A stretch of 64,000 bases of DNA from Rhizobium sp. BK196 (GCF_014193255.1 NZ_JACHZB010000002.1:124001-188000), one strand, 5' to 3'. Shown: positions 9,437 to 20,687, counted from the stretch's first letter. Numbers and translations: made by a program. The notes: generated by a model from the letters alone, not told the origin.

Positions 9437-10690
9437 TCAGGTTCTGCTGGCGATGAAGCTCTGCAGCTGCTTAGCCGCCTCGGCCGGTTCGGTGTTGCCG
9501 GAGGCGACGTCGTTGATGACGCGGAAATATTCCGTCGTGACATCGAGCGGGAAGGCCTGGTCGCCGTTCATGTAGACCTTGCCGTATTTCTGGAAGATGC
9601 CCAGCCATTCCGCCTCGAGCGGCTTCTGGTTGGCATATTGGACGTTCTTGTTGACGGAGGTCGAGCTCAGCTGGCCGAGCAGATCCTGCTGCACCTTGGT
9701 CGACAGGAAATAGTCGAGGAACTTGGCGGCAATGTCGGGATTCTTGCTCTTGGTGCTGATGTAATTGTACTCGGCGAAGCCATAGAGACGTTCGGTATTG
9801 GTCGGGAAGGGGAAGATGCCGTAATCGTCGAGATTGGCGCCGGAGCCGTTGAGCTGGCTGACCAGCCAGTCGCCTTCCAGCATCATCGCCGCCCGGCCTG
9901 CCGTGAAGAGGCTGTAGGACTGCTTGTTGTCGATGCCCATGAATGGCTGCAGCGTATAGTCCTTGGTCCACTTGGCGAATTCGGCGAAGGCGTCCGTCGC
10001 GCAGGGCTCCTTGGTCCAGTCCAGCGTCATCGCCTTCAGCGCGTCGTGCTTTTCGGCGCCGCACCTGGTTTCGAGGATCACGTCCATCAGGCGCATGACG
10101 TGCCAGTTGACCGTGCCGCCGAAGGTGAAGGCGGGAATGCCCGCGGCCTTCAGCTTCTCGGCGGCGGCGAGAAGCTCCTCATAGGTCTTCGGCTCTTCTG
10201 TGATGCCGGCCTGCTCGAACAGCTTCTTGTTGTAATAGACGGCTTCGCCCTTGAAGGTGAAGGGAACGCCGTGCTTGCCGCCCGGATAGAGATCGGCGAA
10301 GGCGGCTGCGGACGGCAGCAGTTCGTCGGTCCACTTATATTCGGTGTAGTACTTGTCGAGGGGCAGGGAGAGACCGGCCTTCACATATTCGCCGCCCAGA
10401 CCGAGGCCCGCCCAGCTGAAATAAATGTCGGGGCCCTTGTCGGAGCCGGCCGCGACGCGCAGCGCAGTCTTGTGCTCGTCAACGGCGCGCTGGACGATCT
10501 CGATATGCGTGCCCGGGTTCGCCGCTTCGAAATCCGTCGCCACCTTCTTCAGCGCGCCGTTGGCGGCATTATTGTCGAAGTTGAGGGTCCAGAGCGTGAT
10601 GTCTTCGGCAAGAACAGGCGTCGCGGCGAAAGACGCCATGGCGATCGCGATGATGCTCGCCGTCTTCAATTTCGCGGATAGGGTCAGCAT
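9437..10690 (-). CDS. Sugar ABC transporter substrate-binding protein (MalE/UgpB class)
   Basis: This is an extracellular solute-binding protein of family 1, about 417 residues. I place the start at 10690 because GAGGAGG lies a few bases before that ATG and a clear signal peptide follows (hydrophobic core near 11-25, cleavage after PVLA). Later motifs such as 'FKGEAVYYNKKLFEQAGI' are typical of the family. It is the first gene of the importer and hydrolase operon. A copy of the putative shared operator lies 57-69 bases upstream of the start. The ligand is inferred to be an apiose-containing saccharide from context only. Confidence 0.9.
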   Translation of the reverse strand: MLTLSAKLKTASIIAIAMASFAATPVLAEDITLWTLNFDNNAANGALKKVATDFEAANPGTHIEIVQRAVDEHKTALRVAAGSDKGPDIYFSWAGLGLGGEYVKAGLSLPLDKYYTEYKWTDELLPSAAAFADLYPGGKHGVPFTFKGEAVYYNKKLFEQAGITEEPKTYEELLAAAEKLKAAGIPAFTFGGTVNWHVMRLMDVILETRCGAEKHDALKAMTLDWTKEPCATDAFAEFAKWTKDYTLQPFMGIDNKQSYSLFTAGRAAMMLEGDWLVSQLNGSGANLDDYGIFPFPTNTERLYGFAEYNYISTKSKNPDIAAKFLDYFLSTKVQQDLLGQLSSTSVNKNVQYANQKPLEAEWLGIFQKYGKVYMNGDQAFPLDVTTEYFRVINDVASGNTEPAEAAKQLQSFIASRT

Positions 10691-10746
10691 TACCGTCCTC
10701 CTCTTGATAAGCGGCCCCTTGTCGCAGATGATCATTTACATGTCAA

Positions 10747-10759
10747 CTGGTATGATGAG
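10747..10759 (-). promoter_or_regulatory. Putative shared operator, copy 1 (CTCATCATACCAG)
   Basis: The 13-mer, read on the minus strand, is CTCATCATACCAG. It lies upstream of the sugar-binding-protein gene that starts at 10690. The same sequence recurs exactly at 20688-20700 and with one change at 24626-24638, each time in front of a leftward operon of the apiose region. I infer that it binds the GntR-family regulator encoded at 24732. Confidence 0.65.
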
Positions 10760-11407
10760 CTAACCATCACGATGCTGTGTGAATTTCGCGATGGCGGCAA
10801 TGAGGATCGCGGCCGACGCCGCGCCGGGATCGATATGACCGATCACCCGTTCGCCCAGCCGCGACGCCCGCCCCTTGGCGGCCGTCATATCCCTCGTCGC
10901 TTCGCAGCCCTGGCGCGCCGCCCGCTCGGCCAGATCGAGACATTCGAGGAGGGAGGCTCCCGATGCCCAGGCCTCAAGCGCCGCATCGGCCGCGGGCTTC
11001 CAGGCATCGACCATGGTCTTTTCGCCGGGCTCGGCCTTGCCGCGCTCTTGAATGCCCGCAGCCATCGCCGCGAAAGCGCGCACAAACTCCTCATCCGCGA
11101 GGTCCGGCCTGTCCTTGACGGCGGCGCCGGCGCGCATGAAAGCGGTCGCATAGAGCGGGCCGGAGGATGCGCCGACCGCGTTCAGGAACGCCTTTGCCGC
11201 CGCGTTGAAGGCAGCCGTCGGCGCGGCCTGCGCGGGGTCGAGTGCTGCGACCGCCTTGGCCGCGGCCTCACAGCCGGCATCCATGGCAAGGCCGTGATCG
11301 CCGTCGCCGATCGCGCCGTCCAGCTCGCAGAGATGGTCGCGATGCGCCGCGATATCGGCGGCGATCAGGGCAAAGAGGCGCTGCAGGTCTTTGGTCGCGA
11401 TCGCCAT
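10760..11407 (-). CDS. dhaL: Dihydroxyacetone kinase-type subunit DhaL
   Basis: This protein of 215 residues matches the nucleotide-binding subunit of the two-component dihydroxyacetone kinases. The metal and ADP-binding motif IGDGDHG is at about residues 31-37, and the all-helical pattern with a Gly-Ala-rich middle fits DhaL. It lies 3 bases after dhaK. In PTS-type systems DhaL is rephosphorylated by DhaM, which is not in this window. In the apiose setting it could help phosphorylate a C3 or C4 ketose such as dihydroxyacetone or L-erythrulose; which one is unknown. Confidence 0.88.
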   Translation of the reverse strand: MAIATKDLQRLFALIAADIAAHRDHLCELDGAIGDGDHGLAMDAGCEAAAKAVAALDPAQAAPTAAFNAAAKAFLNAVGASSGPLYATAFMRAGAAVKDRPDLADEEFVRAFAAMAAGIQERGKAEPGEKTMVDAWKPAADAALEAWASGASLLECLDLAERAARQGCEATRDMTAAKGRASRLGERVIGHIDPGAASAAILIAAIAKFTQHRDG

Positions 11408-11410
11408 CGA

Positions 11411-12415
11411 TCACCTCCTGAACATGGCGCAGTCGCAGGGATGGTCGATCAGCCGCTGAAGCTCGTCGTCGAGATGCATGAGCGTGATGGACGCTCCGGC
11501 CATTTCGAGCGAGGTGCAGTAATTGCCGACGAGCGAGGTATGGATGACGAGCCCGGCCTCGTCGAGCCGCGCCTTGACGCGCCGCATCATGATGTAGAGT
11601 TCCATCATCGGCGTGGAGCCGAGCGAATTGACGAGGACGGCGACGCGGTCGCCGCGCTCGGCCTTCATCTCCTGGAGAAGATTGTCCATCAGTTCGTCGG
11701 TCACCGCGTCGGCCGTCTTCAGCGGCCCGCGCGCCACGCCCGGCTCGCCATGAATGCCCATGCCGATCTCCATCTCCTCCTCGCCGATCTGGAAGTTCGC
11801 CTTCAAGGTCTGGGGCAGCGAGCAGGGCGAGAGCGCAACACCCATCGTATAGGTTCGCGCATTGGCGTGGCGGGCGGCGCGCTCGACTTCGTCGAAGGAA
11901 TAGAGAAGATCGCAGGCAGCACCGGCGGCCTTGAAGATAAAGACATTGCCCGCGACCCCGCGCCGCCTGTCCTTCTGATCGGCTGGCGCGGACGCGACAT
12001 CGTCAGTGGTCAGAACGGTGCGCACCGCGATGTTGTCGAGCGCCAGCATTTCCGCGGCCATGTCGAAGTTCATGACGTCGCCGGCATAATTGCCGTACAT
12101 GAACAACACGCCGACGCCGCCGTCGACGGCCATGGCGCAGGCCGCAATCGGATCGGGCGGCGGCGAGGCGAAGACGTTGCCGATCGCGGCGGCATCGGCG
12201 AGCCCCTTGCCGACATAGCCGAGGAATGTCGGTTCGTGCCCGGAGCCGCCGCCGATCACCAGCCCGACCTTGCCCTTGCGCGGCCCGTTCCTGGCAACGA
12301 TGGCGCGCGGCACGCCATCCACGGCATAGAGGTGCTCGGGATGCGCGGCGAGAACGCCTTGCAGCATCTCATCGACGGCATCCGCGCCTGCATTGATAAG
12401 CTTCTTCGTCTTCAC
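11411..12415 (-). CDS. dhaK: Dihydroxyacetone kinase-type subunit DhaK
   Basis: This is the substrate-binding subunit, 334 residues. It has the phosphate and substrate loop GGGSGHEP near residue 56-63 and the MGIHGEPG motif near residue 220 whose His forms the covalent hemiaminal with the ketose in DhaK. It precedes dhaL with almost no gap. It lies downstream of the apionolactonase gene across a RIME repeat, in the same direction. It probably acts on a short ketose from the apiose route, perhaps erythrulose, but the classical substrate is dihydroxyacetone. Confidence 0.88.
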   Translation of the reverse strand: MKTKKLINAGADAVDEMLQGVLAAHPEHLYAVDGVPRAIVARNGPRKGKVGLVIGGGSGHEPTFLGYVGKGLADAAAIGNVFASPPPDPIAACAMAVDGGVGVLFMYGNYAGDVMNFDMAAEMLALDNIAVRTVLTTDDVASAPADQKDRRRGVAGNVFIFKAAGAACDLLYSFDEVERAARHANARTYTMGVALSPCSLPQTLKANFQIGEEEMEIGMGIHGEPGVARGPLKTADAVTDELMDNLLQEMKAERGDRVAVLVNSLGSTPMMELYIMMRRVKARLDEAGLVIHTSLVGNYCTSLEMAGASITLMHLDDELQRLIDHPCDCAMFRR

Positions 12416-12479
12416 GCCGATCCTCCCAGAACGAGCTCCGACTGAATAGATGCGGCGGGCGGGCCGGAGGTCAATCCGC

Positions 12480-12594
12480 TAGAGCGCGATGCCGAAAAGT
12501 GTGAGCGGCTTTCCGACGACATCATGCTCTAACTCTTTAATTTAGAACGGGATTCAGATTTTAGGCCAACCGGGCCTAAAATCATCCTGTTCTA
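12480..12594. repeat. RIME-type double palindrome
   Basis: Two large imperfect palindromes lie side by side, 115 bases in all. The first (12480-12531) has arms TAGAGCGCGATG and CATCATGCTCTA. The second (12543-12594) has outer arms TAGAACGGGAT and ATCCTGTTCTA and a perfect inner stem GATTTTAGGCC / GGCCTAAAATC (12557-12567 with 12573-12583). Size and two-palindrome layout match the Rhizobium-specific intergenic mosaic element RIME1. It sits between apnL and dhaK and covers the last codons of apnL. Confidence 0.8.
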
Positions 12595-14428
12595 GCGGCA
12601 AGGCGACCGTCGCGAAAGGCCCGAGCCGCACCTCTTCGGCCAATGCGCTGCCGCCGCCCCTTTGTTCTTCTCCCGTGAGATTGACCACGTAGAGCCTGGC
12701 GCCTGCGGCATCCCCCGCCACGAACGACAGAACTTCTGAGGGCGAAGACGAGAGGCATTCCTGCCAGGATGCTCCCGCCAAGGCCGACAAGGTCCGCACC
12801 GTGTTGAAGAGCGGCCGCCGCCCGCCTTGCTCGACCGGTTCATCGGGACCGGCGATCAGGCCGAAAGGACCGGTCAGCGCCGAAAGCGTCAGGCATTCGA
12901 GACCGGCCTCCAGCACCCGGATCGCATAGCCGAACGCGAAGGCCTCGGCGAAACGGCCGTTGTGGCGGGGGTCGCGGTTGGCCATCGGAATGCGCCCACC
13001 GGACGGATTGTCCATCGTGCGGCTGCCATAGGGATTTTGCCGCATCGCGATCGTCGACGGGCCGATGCGATAGGGCTTGTCGCCGTAGATCGCGCGGACG
13101 GAGCGCGTGATGAAGGGCAGCGCCTCCAATGTCTGCATGACGCTGAGATCGTCGGCCGCATGCACGATCGGGTTGGTGCAATGGCTGACGAAATCGATCT
13201 CGTCCGCCGGCACGCGCTTGCGGTTGAGCTCGGTGAAATAGCTCAGCATGCCGCCGCCGATGCGAATGCCGGGAAAGGCGGCGCGGGCCGCGGCATAGAC
13301 CTCTTCGAGGGGAGGGCAGTCCGGCCATTTGCTGCCGGGCGGCGTCGATTGCCGGTCGACGGAAGGCGAGATCAGGATCGCATCCGGCTTGAATCCCGCC
13401 TGCTGCATCTGCCGCGCGATCTCGGCGGCCTCGACTGCCGGCGACGATTTGCAGGGAAGCGCGATTTCCAGCGTTGAGCGGCCGTGATGGAGAGCCGCGA
13501 TCGCGGCGAAGTTTTTCAATGCGTCGGGGCCATGCCCGGCGTTGGGATCGAAATGGAAGAGCAGCTCGCGAGGCGCGATCTCTGACAGGAGGGATCCGGC
13601 CGCCAGTGTCGCCTCGGCCTCCTCGGGGGTCACGATCACGCCGATATCGGGCATAGTGCCGGTTCGCGTACCGAGCTCGAGCCTTATGACGCTGCTCTGC
13701 GTTGCGGCTGACGGCGCAACGGAGCGGCTGATATCGCTGATGATCAGCGACGTCTTCTGCCGGACAGGCTGGTTCGCCGAGATCTGGTAAGGCCAGGGCA
13801 AAGCGAGCGGCCGGACATAGGTCTTGTAGGAGGCGTCCGACCAGTTGCGCTGGTCCTCCATCTCGAAAGTGTCGCCCTCCATCCGGCATTCCGCGCTCAC
13901 AGCAGGCATGATCTGATGGGTGATGGCGCGCATGTTCTTGAAGGGCTGCCACGGCTCGATGACATTGGGAAAACGCGTCGCCGCGATCTGGCCGTCGACA
14001 TACTCGACCGCCGCCGGCGAACCGGCGACGCCGACGATCGGATGCAGGATGCAGAAGCCGCAGCGGTTGGTCTCGAAGCCGGTTCCGCTTCGGGCTTCGG
14101 CCTCGAAATCGAGCCGGTTCTGATGGCCTGAGATGCGGACGTCGATCACGAGCGTCGTCGTATCAGGTCCCTGGCAGCGGGCGAGATAGGCGACCTCGAA
14201 ACGATCCTCGCCTTGCTCGATCCTGAGGTCTGTGATCTCAGGGCTGTAGGTGCCCCAGTCCCGGTCGCGGACGAGGTAGGAAATCGCCCGCAGCACCTCG
14301 ACACCGTCGTAACGGATCGTGCGGAGATTGCCGTCGGCGAGATTGGCCGTCAGCTTTCCCGCCGTCAGGCGGACCGGCGGCCTTTCCGCAGTGCGGGTGC
14401 CGTAGAGCTGGAACGCATCGGCGGTCAT
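12554..14428 (-). CDS. apnL: D-apionolactonase (D-apionate lactonase)
   Basis: This large protein of 624 residues carries no classical lactonase motif but matches in size and opening sequence the ApnL family, which opens D-apionolactone to D-apionate. It overlaps the D-apiose dehydrogenase gene by four bases (ATGA), and the dehydrogenase makes its substrate. The pattern is a beta-rich N-terminal half (about 20-260), then a TIM-barrel-like half with GGGMLSYFTELNRKR. The last 12 residues (EQDDFRPGWPKI) and the stop codon are encoded inside the RIME repeat, so the original C-terminus was probably replaced. No signal peptide, so cytoplasmic. Confidence 0.8.
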   Translation of the reverse strand: MTADAFQLYGTRTAERPPVRLTAGKLTANLADGNLRTIRYDGVEVLRAISYLVRDRDWGTYSPEITDLRIEQGEDRFEVAYLARCQGPDTTTLVIDVRISGHQNRLDFEAEARSGTGFETNRCGFCILHPIVGVAGSPAAVEYVDGQIAATRFPNVIEPWQPFKNMRAITHQIMPAVSAECRMEGDTFEMEDQRNWSDASYKTYVRPLALPWPYQISANQPVRQKTSLIISDISRSVAPSAATQSSVIRLELGTRTGTMPDIGVIVTPEEAEATLAAGSLLSEIAPRELLFHFDPNAGHGPDALKNFAAIAALHHGRSTLEIALPCKSSPAVEAAEIARQMQQAGFKPDAILISPSVDRQSTPPGSKWPDCPPLEEVYAAARAAFPGIRIGGGMLSYFTELNRKRVPADEIDFVSHCTNPIVHAADDLSVMQTLEALPFITRSVRAIYGDKPYRIGPSTIAMRQNPYGSRTMDNPSGGRIPMANRDPRHNGRFAEAFAFGYAIRVLEAGLECLTLSALTGPFGLIAGPDEPVEQGGRRPLFNTVRTLSALAGASWQECLSSSPSEVLSFVAGDAAGARLYVVNLTGEEQRGGGSALAEEVRLGPFATVALPLEQDDFRPGWPKI

Positions 14429-15459
14429 CGCAGCAGAGCCCCGATATCGATCGTCTGGCCGCGCGCGGCGCTGTCATAGGCGGCCTCAACGAGGGCGAAG
14501 GTCTTCAGATTGTCGGCGCCCGAGGTCGAATGTTCCGCGCCGCGCCTGAGCTGATCGACCCAATGCTGCTCAATCGCATAGACGCTTTCCTGGATGTTGT
14601 GCCAGGGCCGCGAGGCCCAGGACAGCAGCTTCGGCGAGACATCCGTGACGGTCGTGCCCTTGCCGTTGGTGATCTCGAGGCCGTAGCCCTGGCTGAGGCG
14701 GATCGTGCCTTCGGAGCCGTCGAGTTCGATCAGCGTCTCGGGGAAGGGCTCCTTTGAGAGCCTGGTGGCGTAGCTGACGTCGACGACGGAGGTCGCGCCG
14801 TTTTCGTGATCGAGCAGGATGGTCGCGACATCCTCGCCCTTGATCCTGGGGTTGACTCGCTTGGTGCGGGCGGTCAGCGCGCTGACGTCGCCGAGGATAT
14901 AGCGGGCGATATCTAGCGTATGGATGCCGAGATCTTCGATGATGAAACGCTCGCCTTCGGCGAGATAGGGCTGGCCGGAAAAGACGTCGTAGCCCGAGCG
15001 GAAGGAGAAGCGGCCCCAGAAGGGTGTGCCGATGGCGCCGGCATCGAGCGCCTTGCGCACCGCCTGGATCGGCGTCTGCCAGCGGAAGTTCTCGTGCACC
15101 ATCAGCGCCACGCCGGCAGCGCGGCAGGCTTCGACCATCGCCTTGGCATCCGCCAGCGTCCTGGCGAAAGGCTTCTGGCAGATGGCCGGCACCTTATTCC
15201 TCGCGGCCATTTCCACCAGCGCGCGGTGGCTTTGGACTGTCGTGGCGATATCGACGAAATCGAAGCCGCCATCGGCAAACATCGCCTCGGCATCCCTATA
15301 GCGCCGCTCGATGCCGAACTGGTCGCCGACGAGCTTCAGCCGCTCGGGATCGCGGTCGCAGATCGCGACGATGCCGGCACCGTCGACATCGTTCCAGGCA
15401 TGCATCTGGTTGATCGCAAAGAAGCCGCAGCCGATCAACGCGCCTTTCAATTCGGTCAT
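14425..15459 (-). CDS. apsD: D-apiose dehydrogenase (Gfo/Idh/MocA family)
   Basis: This is an NAD(P)-dependent oxidoreductase of 344 residues. The N-terminal Rossmann motif is GCGFFA at about residues 11-16, the conserved CQKPFA (EKP-type) motif is near residue 95, and the C-terminal half is the Gfo/Idh alpha/beta domain. In the D-apiose pathway ApsD oxidises D-apiose to D-apionolactone. It lies between the Rbs-type permease gene and apnL, overlapping the latter by four bases. The family is broad, so the specific call rests on the company of apnL, apnO and a RuBisCO-like gene. Confidence 0.8.
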   Translation of the reverse strand: MTELKGALIGCGFFAINQMHAWNDVDGAGIVAICDRDPERLKLVGDQFGIERRYRDAEAMFADGGFDFVDIATTVQSHRALVEMAARNKVPAICQKPFARTLADAKAMVEACRAAGVALMVHENFRWQTPIQAVRKALDAGAIGTPFWGRFSFRSGYDVFSGQPYLAEGERFIIEDLGIHTLDIARYILGDVSALTARTKRVNPRIKGEDVATILLDHENGATSVVDVSYATRLSKEPFPETLIELDGSEGTIRLSQGYGLEITNGKGTTVTDVSPKLLSWASRPWHNIQESVYAIEQHWVDQLRRGAEHSTSGADNLKTFALVEAAYDSAARGQTIDIGALLR

Positions 15460-15460
15460 G

Positions 15461-16522
15461 TCAACCTGCCTTTGCCATCTGCATGAGGGTGACGCGCTGC
15501 TGCAGGCGACGCTGCGCCTGGTCGACGACCACCGCGATGATGATGACGAGGCCCTTGATGACCATCTGCCAGAAGGAGGAAACGCCCATCATGACAAGAC
15601 CGTCGGAGAGGATGCCGATGACGAAGGCGCCGATGATCGTGCCGCCGATCGTGCCGCGCCCGCCCGACATCGAGGTGCCACCGAGCACGGCTGCGGCGAT
15701 CGCATTGAGTTCGAAGCTTTCGCCGGTCGCCGGATGGGCGGCCATCAGCTCCGAGGAGATGACGACGCCGACGATCGCCGCGCAAAGGCCGGAGAACATG
15801 TAGACGAAGATCTTCACGACATCGACGCGGATGCCGGACATGCGCGCCGCCCGTTCATTGCCGCCGACGGCGAAGATGTGGCGGCCGATTGGCGTCGAAC
15901 GCGCGACATAGGCGGCCGCAAGCGCCAGCACGATCAGGATCCAGATCGACACCGGCAGGCCGAGAATACGGCCGGCGCCGAAGAAGTCGAAGCCGGTGGT
16001 GGCATATTCCGGCCGACCGACGAGGTTCGGAAAAGTCTGGCCATCAGACGACAGCAGCGCCAGGCCGCGGGCGATGTAGAGCGTGCCGAGCGTGGCGATG
16101 AAGGGCGCGACGTTGAGCTTGGTGATCAGCAGACCGTTGATCAGGCCGATGACGAGGCCGATCGACAGCGTGATCAGCACGATCTCGAAGAGGTTGAAAT
16201 AGATCGTGTAGCCGATCGGCAGCTCGATGCCGTAGAGGATCAGCCCGCCGGCGACCATGCCGCAGAGCCCGACGATCGAGCCGACCGAGAGGTCGATCCC
16301 GCCAGTGATGATGACGAAGGTCATGCCCATGGCGAGGAAGGCGTTCAGCGCCACGTGCTTCGACATCAGGATCATGTTCGCCGTCGAGGTGAAGTTCGGC
16401 GCGAAGATCGCAAAGAAGATGATGACGGCGAAGAGCGCGATGAAGGTCCTGAGCTTCATCAGCGTCAGAAGCGCAGAGCCGTTGGCGCCCTTCGGCGCAA
16501 GAGTTGAGGTAGCCGCCATCAT
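15461..16522 (-). CDS. Rbs-type sugar ABC transporter permease
   Basis: This is a permease of the ribose/xylose/galactose class (BPD_transp_2), 353 residues with about ten hydrophobic segments. The GGIDLSVGSIVGL motif near residue 75 is characteristic of this class. It overlaps the ATPase gene by four bases and is followed one base later by the D-apiose dehydrogenase gene. It is expected to import the free pentose, most likely D-apiose, with the genes at 16519 and 18783. The match to class is firm and the substrate is by context. Confidence 0.88.
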   Translation of the reverse strand: MMAATSTLAPKGANGSALLTLMKLRTFIALFAVIIFFAIFAPNFTSTANMILMSKHVALNAFLAMGMTFVIITGGIDLSVGSIVGLCGMVAGGLILYGIELPIGYTIYFNLFEIVLITLSIGLVIGLINGLLITKLNVAPFIATLGTLYIARGLALLSSDGQTFPNLVGRPEYATTGFDFFGAGRILGLPVSIWILIVLALAAAYVARSTPIGRHIFAVGGNERAARMSGIRVDVVKIFVYMFSGLCAAIVGVVISSELMAAHPATGESFELNAIAAAVLGGTSMSGGRGTIGGTIIGAFVIGILSDGLVMMGVSSFWQMVIKGLVIIIAVVVDQAQRRLQQRVTLMQMAKAG

Positions 16523-18069
16523 GACGCGAGTTTCCCTTGATGTCCGTGTCCCTTGGCCGAAGCCGAGATAATGGCGTCTTCCGTCGCTTCGTCCCTGTCG
16601 AAGACGGCGACCAGTTGGCCATTGCTCAAGACCGCGATGCGGTCGGATAGTGCCATGACCTCTTCGAGGTCGGAGGTCGAAAACAGGATGGCGAGCCCGT
16701 TTGCCGCCAGCCGGCGCATGGTGCGGAAGACGTCGGCCTTGGCGCCGACATCGATGCCGCGGCTCGGCTCGTCCATCAGCAGCACCTTCGGATTGGTCAT
16801 CAGCGCCTTACCGATGACGACCTTCTGCTGGTTGCCGCCGGACATGGAGGTGACCTCGAAATCCGGGTTGGGCGCCTTGATGGAGAGATCGCGGATCGCC
16901 TCCTGAATAGCATTCTTCTCCGCGCGGCTGTCGATATGGAAAAGCCGAGTGAAGCGCGACAGGCTTGCGAGCGTCAGGTTGGAAGCGATGGAGAGCACCT
17001 GCACCAGCCCCTCGCGCTGCCGGTCCTCCGGGATCAGCGCAATGCCGCGGCGGATGCGCCGCGTGGTGTCGCGGGCGCGCACTTGCCTGCCGTCGATGAA
17101 GATCTTGCCGGTCGAATGGGTGTGGCGCCCGATCACGCATTCGAAGAATTCGCTGCGCCCGGCGCCCATCAGGCCATAGATGCCGAGGATCTCACCTGCC
17201 TTGACCGACAGGGAAACGTCGTTGACCGCAAGCCCGCCGGTCGGCCGGGGAAGGCTGATGTTTTCGGCGCGGAAAACTTCCTCGCCGACGGAATGGGTGA
17301 CGGATTTCGCGAAATCCTTGGCGTCCGAGCCGATCATTGAGCGGACGATCCAGCGCGTGTCGATGTCGCGCACCATGGCATGGCCGGTGATCTGGCCGTC
17401 GCGCAGCACGGTGATGTAATCGCCGATCCGCATCAGCTCTTCCAGCCGGTGCGAGATATAGACGATCGCCACGCCCTGCGCCTTCAGCTCGGCGATCACC
17501 TTGAACAGGATCTCGACTTCGGCCGCCGACAGCGCCGAGGTCGGCTCGTCCATGATCAGGATGCGGGCATTAAGCGACATCGCCTTGGCGATCTCGACCA
17601 GCTGCTGCTGGCCGATCGGCAGGTCCTCGACCATCGTGTCGGCCTCGATGCCGGCATCGAGACGCCGCAGGAATTCGTTGGCCTTTTCGACCTGCGCTTT
17701 GTGATCGATGCCGAGCAGGCCGCGGGTGATTTCGCGCCTGGCGAAGATGTTTTCGGCGACCGACATGTTGGCGAAAAGATTGAGCTCCTGGAAGATCATG
17801 CCGATGCCGTTCGCCTGCGCGTCGGCCGGGCTGTCGAAGGAGACGGGCTTGCCGTCCAGAATGATGCGGCCTAGCGTCGGGCGCTCGACGCCGGCGATGA
17901 TCTTCATCAGCGTTGATTTGCCGGCGCCGTTTTCGCCGACCAGAACATTCACCGCGCCGCGGCGCAGCTCCAGATTGGCGCGCTTGACGGCGACGATGCC
18001 GGAATAAACCTTCGACACGTCGTCGAGACGGAGGATGATGTCATCCTGATGTGCGTCCGCGGCCGTCAT
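16519..18069 (-). CDS. Rbs-type sugar ABC transporter ATP-binding protein
   Basis: This is a duplicated ATPase of about 516 residues. The first domain has Walker A (GENGAGKST) and a PIGQQQLVEIAKAM signature. The second has the degenerate phosphate loop GLMGAGRSE and a good SMSGGNQQK signature, as in RbsA/XylG. I start at the ATG at 18069 (MTAADAH), which overlaps the upstream lipoprotein stop as ATGA. An open frame continues upstream, but that part is the other gene's sequence in another frame. It energises the permease at 15461. Confidence 0.88.
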   Translation of the reverse strand: MTAADAHQDDIILRLDDVSKVYSGIVAVKRANLELRRGAVNVLVGENGAGKSTLMKIIAGVERPTLGRIILDGKPVSFDSPADAQANGIGMIFQELNLFANMSVAENIFARREITRGLLGIDHKAQVEKANEFLRRLDAGIEADTMVEDLPIGQQQLVEIAKAMSLNARILIMDEPTSALSAAEVEILFKVIAELKAQGVAIVYISHRLEELMRIGDYITVLRDGQITGHAMVRDIDTRWIVRSMIGSDAKDFAKSVTHSVGEEVFRAENISLPRPTGGLAVNDVSLSVKAGEILGIYGLMGAGRSEFFECVIGRHTHSTGKIFIDGRQVRARDTTRRIRRGIALIPEDRQREGLVQVLSIASNLTLASLSRFTRLFHIDSRAEKNAIQEAIRDLSIKAPNPDFEVTSMSGGNQQKVVIGKALMTNPKVLLMDEPSRGIDVGAKADVFRTMRRLAANGLAILFSTSDLEEVMALSDRIAVLSNGQLVAVFDRDEATEDAIISASAKGHGHQGKLAS

Positions 18070-18710
18070 GATCCCACCTTCAATTCCGAAGGTGTGACGA
18101 GCGGCAGCTCGCCGCTTCTCGGCAGCGGGAAGGCGCCGATCACCGTTACCACCTTGCCGGTAAGACCGTCGCGCGGGACGGCGGAGAGGAAGGCGGTATT
18201 GGCCTTCTCGTTGAACGCCTTGCCGAACTGCGCCCATTCGATCTGGTTCTTGAACTCATTGAAATTGACGAAATCGAGCGTGTCGCGCAGTGCTGTGCCG
18301 CGCAGCGCCGGGCCGATCTGCACCTTCGCATCGGCCTTTCCGTCGCCATCGGCGTCGACGTCGAGCGTCGCCGCGCGCGAAGCGGTGTCGGCCGCGACGA
18401 CCGTGCCGGTGATCTTCACCGCATAAGTCCAGGGCGAGCTGCTCTGCTTGCGCGGATTCCCGTATTTTTCGCCCGCGGCATCGGGACTCGCGGAAACGAG
18501 CTGCATGACGTCCTTCAGCTCGCCGGCGCGCTTTTCGAAATAGGGCACGACCTGAGGCTGCCAGATCGCCTCGACCTTGGCATTCGGATCGAAAGCGGTC
18601 TTGGCCGCGGCCGCCGCCTTCTCCTCCGCGGTCGGCGTCTTGATGATCTTGCAACCGGGCAGGGCCGCCGCCACGACGGCAGCCAGCAATGCGCCCTTCA
18701 TTCTCAACAT
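18066..18710 (-). CDS. DUF2291 family lipoprotein
   Basis: This is a small predicted lipoprotein of about 214 residues. A hydrophobic stretch ends in the lipobox LPGC, with Cys at about residue 20 if the ATG at 18710 is used; GAGG lies nine bases before it. An internal ATG at 18701 is an alternative. DUF2291 genes are usually found, as here, between a ribose-type binding protein and its ATPase, so the product is probably an accessory part of the importer at the periplasmic face. Its biochemical role is not known. Confidence 0.75.
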   Translation of the reverse strand: MLRMKGALLAAVVAAALPGCKIIKTPTAEEKAAAAAKTAFDPNAKVEAIWQPQVVPYFEKRAGELKDVMQLVSASPDAAGEKYGNPRKQSSSPWTYAVKITGTVVAADTASRAATLDVDADGDGKADAKVQIGPALRGTALRDTLDFVNFNEFKNQIEWAQFGKAFNEKANTAFLSAVPRDGLTGKVVTVIGAFPLPRSGELPLVTPSELKVGS

Positions 18711-18782
18711 GCAGGTGAACCTCGGCGTCTCGCAAAATGCATTGCGGAGGGCGCAACATTGCACCCTCCGCAATTGGGCTGA

Positions 18783-20649
<1,867 letters not shown>

Positions 20650-20687
20650 GTTTTCCTCACCTTTTCAGTTCTGGATAGGATCATATA

